Source of the DNA: Mycobacterium sp. ACS4054
Lineage (GTDB): Bacteria; Actinomycetota; Actinomycetes; Mycobacteriales; Mycobacteriaceae
Assembly: GCF_001667275.1 (NCBI RefSeq)
Contig: NZ_LZHV01000014.1
Span: forward strand, 124,001-188,000
Reading direction: 5' to 3'
Length of the DNA: 64,000 nt
Part shown: one piece after another, positions 60,733 through 64,000 of the stretch
Position numbering within the stretch: the stretch's first letter is position 1
How the letters are laid out: every line of letters begins with the position of its first letter
Made by a program: the position numbers and the translations under genes
The notes under the pieces: generated by a model
What the model was told of the DNA's origin: nothing
Databases searched by the model: none
The model's input: the letters and a program-made list of their open reading frames with translations, nothing else

Positions 60733-61167
60733 CTAGGACTCGGCGAGCTTCCTCAGCCGCTTCAAGGTCTCGGCGACGGTGCGTCCCACCTGGCGCACGG
60801 CGATCCGGTCAGCGATGTACCCGAGCAGTCCCCCGGGTGCCTGATACGACAGCCGGAACGTCACCTTCGTGCAGCCGTCGCCGCGGTCGCGCAACCGGAT
60901 CCGTCCGCGCAGCGTAACCCCGGTGATGCCCACCCAGGCCAGGTCCCGGCCCTCGTCGAACTCGACCACCTCGATCAGCCCGCCCACGGGCACCGAGCCG
61001 ATCTTCCAGTGGACGGTGTAGCGCGCGCCGACGCCGGCCGGCTTGTCGTTCGACGACTCCCAGCGCTCCAAGTTCGTCATGAACGACGGGTAGCAGTCCG
61101 GGTCGCTGACGATCTTCCAGACCGCGTCGCGGTCGGCGTTGATGACGCAGCGGCGTTCGACGCGCAT
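60733..61167 (-). CDS. SRPBCC family protein
   Basis: The 144-residue protein starts MRVERRCVINADRDAVWKIVSDPDCYPSFMTNLERWE, a START-like opening, and ends with RIAVRQVGRTVAETLKRLRKLAES. The frame is open far upstream, but the real start is ATG 61167, which overlaps the stop of the acyltransferase gene as TGATG. The two are thus translationally coupled, so the SRPBCC protein may carry the lipid handled by the enzyme. Confidence 0.82.
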   Translation of the reverse strand: MRVERRCVINADRDAVWKIVSDPDCYPSFMTNLERWESSNDKPAGVGARYTVHWKIGSVPVGGLIEVVEFDEGRDLAWVGITGVTLRGRIRLRDRGDGCTKVTFRLSYQAPGGLLGYIADRIAVRQVGRTVAETLKRLRKLAES

Positions 61168-62000
61168 CAGCCGATCACCGGGAATCGTCGCTCGGCGGCC
61201 AGCCGGTCGACACCGCCCTGCAGGCTGGCCATGACCTTGTCGTGCACCGCTTGGTCGTCGCCGTCGACCTCGATCGGGTCCTGCACCTCGATCACGATCT
61301 TGGTCGGCAACGGAATGTGGCCCGCCAGGTCGCTGATGTTGAGGCCCCACGGCAGCGCCAGCGAGATCGGGATGCTCTTGAGCCGAAGCAGCTTGTCGGC
61401 CATCAGCAGCTTGGCCAGCCACTGCCCGCGGTTGAGGAACAGCGCGCTCTCCTGGCCGCCGACGCTGGCGACGGGAACGATCGGCACGCCGGTTTCGCGG
61501 GCCAGCCGCACGTAGCCCATGCGGCCGCCGAAGTCGACGGTGTGGCGTTCCCACGACGGGCGGAAGACCTCGTAGTCGCCGCCGGGGTAGACCAGCAGCG
61601 CCGCTCCGGATTCCAGTGCGAGGCGGGCGTTTTCGGGGTTGGCGGCGACCGTGCCGAACTTGCGCAGCCAGCCCAGCGGTGGCGCGGAGACGACGAGGTT
61701 GTGGGCCAGCTGATAGAAGGGCCGCTCGACGCCGAAGTAGGAGCAGAACGCGAGGGTGAAAACGAACGTGTCCGGGGGCACGTTGCCGCCGCTGTGGTTG
61801 CCGACCAGCAGCACCGGCCCCTCGGCCGGGATGCGGTCCAGGTGCCGCACGTCCGCGCGGAAGTACAGCGACGCCAGCAGCCAGGTGCCCGGAAGCTGGT
61901 CGCGGATGTAGTCCGGATCGCGCTGATCGAGGTCGGCTTTGGGCACCCGCGACACGACCTGATCGCGGGCCCAGTTCAAGACGTCGCCCATGGTCGCCAT
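61167..62000 (-). CDS. PlsC/DGAT-like acyltransferase
   Basis: The 277-residue lysophospholipid-acyltransferase-type enzyme has VLLVGNHSGGNVPPDTFVFTLAF (the H-x-D site, here with a longer spacing) near residue 67, PPLGWLRKFGTVAANPENA near residue 105, LLVYPGGDYEVFRPSWER (the E-G-type block) near residue 135 and GVPIVPVASVGGQES near residue 170. The form with PGG...E is nearer to the DGAT2/MGAT-like branch than to PlsC proper. It should acylate a glycerolipid or wax-type acceptor. ATG 62000 with an alternative at 61991. Coupled to the SRPBCC gene. Confidence 0.83.
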   Translation of the reverse strand: MATMGDVLNWARDQVVSRVPKADLDQRDPDYIRDQLPGTWLLASLYFRADVRHLDRIPAEGPVLLVGNHSGGNVPPDTFVFTLAFCSYFGVERPFYQLAHNLVVSAPPLGWLRKFGTVAANPENARLALESGAALLVYPGGDYEVFRPSWERHTVDFGGRMGYVRLARETGVPIVPVASVGGQESALFLNRGQWLAKLLMADKLLRLKSIPISLALPWGLNISDLAGHIPLPTKIVIEVQDPIEVDGDDQAVHDKVMASLQGGVDRLAAERRFPVIG

Positions 62001-62030
62001 TGGGGCGGGGTACCCCGGTGCTACCGCACG

Positions 62031-63140
62031 TCAAACGCCATAGAGGCGGGCGGCGTTGTCGTGGGCGATCAGGTCGACCACCCGGATGGCGTCGCTTTCG
62101 CTCCAATCGCCGTCGGCCACGAAGTCCCGCAGCACCCGATGAATTGCCCTGCGCCACATGGCCGCGCCGAGGAAATGCAGTTCGGCGGGGCCGAACCCAT
62201 CCGACGAGTACAGGATTTTGCCGAAGGGTGCCAACTCGAGCAGCCTGGCGACGAACGCCGGTGACCGCGCGCCCAGCTGGTTCACGGTCAGTCCGCCGTC
62301 GACATAGACGTTGTTGAAGGCCTGCGCCAGGTAGCCGGCCTCCCGCTCGTACGGGTAGCAGTGCAGCAGCACGATCGGGGTGTCCCCGGACCGCCGCAGG
62401 AAGTCGAGCAGCAGCAACGGGTTGGTCTTGTGCAGGTCGCAGTCCCGGTCACCGAGGCCGACGTGGAATTGCAGGGGCTTGCGCAGTCGGAGCGCCTGAT
62501 GGAGGCCGAAGCGCAGCAGCACCCGGTCCTGCAGCCGGGTGCCGCCGGCGTCGCGCCACCGGGCGGCGGCCTCGGTCACCTGCGCCGGCGACGGCTCGCT
62601 CAGGTCGCCGTCGAAGCCGCCCCGGTAGGCCAGGATCGACTTGGTGCCCACCGCCGTCGCCGCGCGCCGGCGCAGGATGTCCTCGAAGGCCGTCGCGTAG
62701 TCGCCCGGCGCCCGCGCGGCCTGCTCGGCCACCTGCTCGAGGCGCACCACCTCGTGGGCGTGGTTGCCGGAGAGGTCCGCCATCTCGTCCGGCCCGGCGG
62801 TGTCGGCGCCGATCCCGGTGTCCACCAGCCAGTCGCCGACTCCGGCGGCCGGCAGGAACGTCCGGGCCAGGTCGGCCTCGCTCAGTTGGCTGCGGCGATC
62901 CCAATAATATTGGGGCTCAGCATGTTTGGGCAGGTCCAGCAGCGGGGCGCAGTGGGCGCGCACGGCGAAGCCGAGCTGAGAGTCGAAGCCCGACCCCACG
63001 ATGGGATCGGTATTGGCCTCGTTGAGCGCGTTCTCGAACCGTTGCCGGTCCCCCGACGTCAACCAGCATCCGTGCGCGTGCTGGTCGATCAGGGGCACCT
63101 CGCCGATGTGCCGGGCCAGCGCGGAGAGGTCAGGCGCCAT
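62031..63140 (-). CDS. Amidohydrolase (FluG N-domain-like)
   Basis: The 369-residue enzyme has VPLIDQHAHGCW near residue 15 (H-x-H metal pair), LQFHVGLGDRDCDLHKTNP near residue 225, VLLHCYPYERE near residue 255, and KILYSSDGFGPAELHFLGA near residue 310 with the catalytic Asp. The pattern matches the amidohydrolase half of the fungal FluG protein, which is fused to a glutamine-synthetase half; here that half is the next gene, glnA3, 9 bases upstream. Matches Rv1879. Likely hydrolyses the gamma-glutamyl product of its neighbour. Confidence 0.86.
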   Translation of the reverse strand: MAPDLSALARHIGEVPLIDQHAHGCWLTSGDRQRFENALNEANTDPIVGSGFDSQLGFAVRAHCAPLLDLPKHAEPQYYWDRRSQLSEADLARTFLPAAGVGDWLVDTGIGADTAGPDEMADLSGNHAHEVVRLEQVAEQAARAPGDYATAFEDILRRRAATAVGTKSILAYRGGFDGDLSEPSPAQVTEAAARWRDAGGTRLQDRVLLRFGLHQALRLRKPLQFHVGLGDRDCDLHKTNPLLLLDFLRRSGDTPIVLLHCYPYEREAGYLAQAFNNVYVDGGLTVNQLGARSPAFVARLLELAPFGKILYSSDGFGPAELHFLGAAMWRRAIHRVLRDFVADGDWSESDAIRVVDLIAHDNAARLYGV

Positions 63141-63149
63141 GACGAGCCG

Positions 63150-64000
63150 TCACACGCTCCAGGCCATGCGGAACTTGTCCGCCAGCTGCTCGGCGTCCAG
63201 GCCGCCGTACCGCTCGTTCTCCAGGCGCCGGACCGCGACCACCATGTCGACCGCCGGATCGCCCAAGATGCCCCGCATCAGCTCCGAGCCGCCCAGTGCG
63301 GCAATGACTTCCGCCTGCTTCCGGTGCAGGGTGGCGATCGCGTCGCGCTCCCGATCGGCATCGGACAGGGTGGCCGGGTCGACGGTGATCTCCGGTGGCA
63401 GCGGCGCTTGGCGGTTGATGCCGTCCAGCGCGAGCCCCAGGATCGCCGCCGACGCCAGGTAGGGGTTCGCCGAGGGGTCCACGATCTTGACTTCGACGTT
63501 CCCGCCACGCGGGTTGCCGGGGCCGCCCTCGATGAACCGAACCGCCGCCTCGCGGTTCTCGGTGCCCCAACACGCATAGGCGCCGGCCCAGTTGCCAGGG
63601 CGCATCCGCAGGCCGGACACGATCGACCCGCACAGCACGGCCTGCGCCTGCGGCAGTCCGCGGACCACCCCCGCCACGGCACTCTCCCCCGCCACCGTCA
63701 TGCCGTGCGCGCCCGCGCCACCGGAGAACAGCGGCTCCGCCGACATGGTCAGCGAAAAATGTTGGTGTGCACCGGATCCGACGCCGTCGGCGAACGGTGC
63801 GGGCGAGAAGCTGATGCGAAGCCCGTGGCGGCGGGCCACCCGCCCGATGACGAGCCGCAACAACACCAGCTGGTCGGCGGCGACCACCGGGGATTGGGGC
63901 GCCACGGACAGTTCGAATTGGTTGGCGCCGTACTCGGGATGAAACTGGTCGATCGCGATGCCGGCCACCGCCGCCGAGCGGGTCACGTCGCGGACGAACG
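63150..64000 (-). CDS. glnA3: Glutamine-synthetase-like ligase GlnA3 (partial)
   Basis: The last about 283 codons of a glutamine-synthetase-type enzyme are in the window; the start lies beyond 64000 and the frame is open to the edge. DQFHPEYGANQFELSVAP, GSGAHQHFSLT (metal-binding His), MRPGNWAGAYACWGTENREAAVRF (the glutamate/ATP-binding Arg block) and GNVEVKIVDPSANPYLASAAIL are the usual C-terminal motifs. GlnA3-type enzymes ligate glutamate to polyamines or amines rather than making glutamine (recalled for Streptomyces and M. tuberculosis). It pairs with the amidohydrolase gene downstream. Matches Rv1878. Confidence 0.88.
   Translation of the reverse strand, partial: FVRDVTRSAAVAGIAIDQFHPEYGANQFELSVAPQSPVVAADQLVLLRLVIGRVARRHGLRISFSPAPFADGVGSGAHQHFSLTMSAEPLFSGGAGAHGMTVAGESAVAGVVRGLPQAQAVLCGSIVSGLRMRPGNWAGAYACWGTENREAAVRFIEGGPGNPRGGNVEVKIVDPSANPYLASAAILGLALDGINRQAPLPPEITVDPATLSDADRERDAIATLHRKQAEVIAALGGSELMRGILGDPAVDMVVAVRRLENERYGGLDAEQLADKFRMAWSV

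Overview
The window is a chromosomal segment of a slow-growing, non-tuberculous mycobacterium. The evidence is high GC with strong G/C third-position preference, a PPE-SVP protein, an antigen 85 mycolyltransferase, a resuscitation-promoting factor, a fatty-acyl-AMP ligase, the long ICL2-type isocitrate lyase and many mycobacterium-restricted lipoproteins. Compared from memory with the M. tuberculosis H37Rv map (not checked here), the backbone matches Rv1930c down to Rv1878 read in the opposite orientation. It runs: DJ-1/PfpI protein, SDR, Rv1927-like, fadD31, Rv1922-like, aceA, Rv1914c-like, Rv1913-like, fadB5, lppC, Rv1906c-like, aao, Rv1903-like, nanT, cinA, macro-domain protein, Rv1898-like, dtd, Rv1896c-like, Rv1895-like, Rv1894c-like, Rv1893 to Rv1891-like, fbpB, secreted chorismate mutase, rpfC, Rv1883c and Rv1882c-like, lppE, cyp140, Rv1879-like, glnA3. 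No tRNA, rRNA, IS element or CRISPR array was recognised.

Region by region. 0-13.4 kb: lipid and surface metabolism (sulfatase with a GAP-family membrane protein, FAAL, two beta-lactamase-fold serine hydrolases, LLM flavin oxidoreductase). 13.4-20.4 kb: small exported proteins, isocitrate lyase and the fadB5/lppC block. 20.4-29.6 kb: an accessory block in the slot that holds katG-furA in M. tuberculosis. It has a phytoene-desaturase-like oxidoreductase opposite a TetR regulator with a clear tandem operator, a LysR/tautomerase/nitronate monooxygenase set, an AMP-ligase operon flanked by two paralogous unknown proteins, and an AhpD-like/nitroreductase/SRPBCC operon. 29.7-37.9 kb: exported protein, D-amino acid oxidase, enoyl-CoA hydratase, a PPE gene under a cobalamin riboswitch with a coupled upstream small ORF, a Tat-exported lipase and an MFS transporter. 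38-46.4 kb: nucleotide and tRNA housekeeping genes (cinA, macro domain, dtd), dehydrogenase and Baeyer-Villiger-type monooxygenase. 46.4-51.6 kb: small Rv1891-1893-like genes, a CYP125-family P450, ADH, YceI, DUF7159-like protein. 52-58.2 kb: fbpB, chorismate mutase, rpfC, lppE, cyp140. 58.2-64 kb: SnoaL-like protein, EamA transporter, PlsC-like acyltransferase, and an amidohydrolase/glutamine-synthetase pair running off the right edge.

The most interesting element is the cobalamin riboswitch on the minus strand at about 34.08-34.28 kb. It is followed by a 31-codon ORF whose stop overlaps the PPE start, an arrangement like that described for M. tuberculosis ppe2 but here without cobalamin biosynthesis genes behind it. 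KstR-like palindromes (TnnAACnnGTTnnA) lie ahead of a nitronate monooxygenase and a CYP125-family P450, and a weaker one lies between the SDR and SnoaL genes, which suggests sterol-responsive control. An EamA transporter carries at its C-terminus a copy of the 3' end of the neighbouring SnoaL gene, a trace of local duplication. All functional statements rest on reading the translated sequences and on recalled family knowledge; no database search was run.
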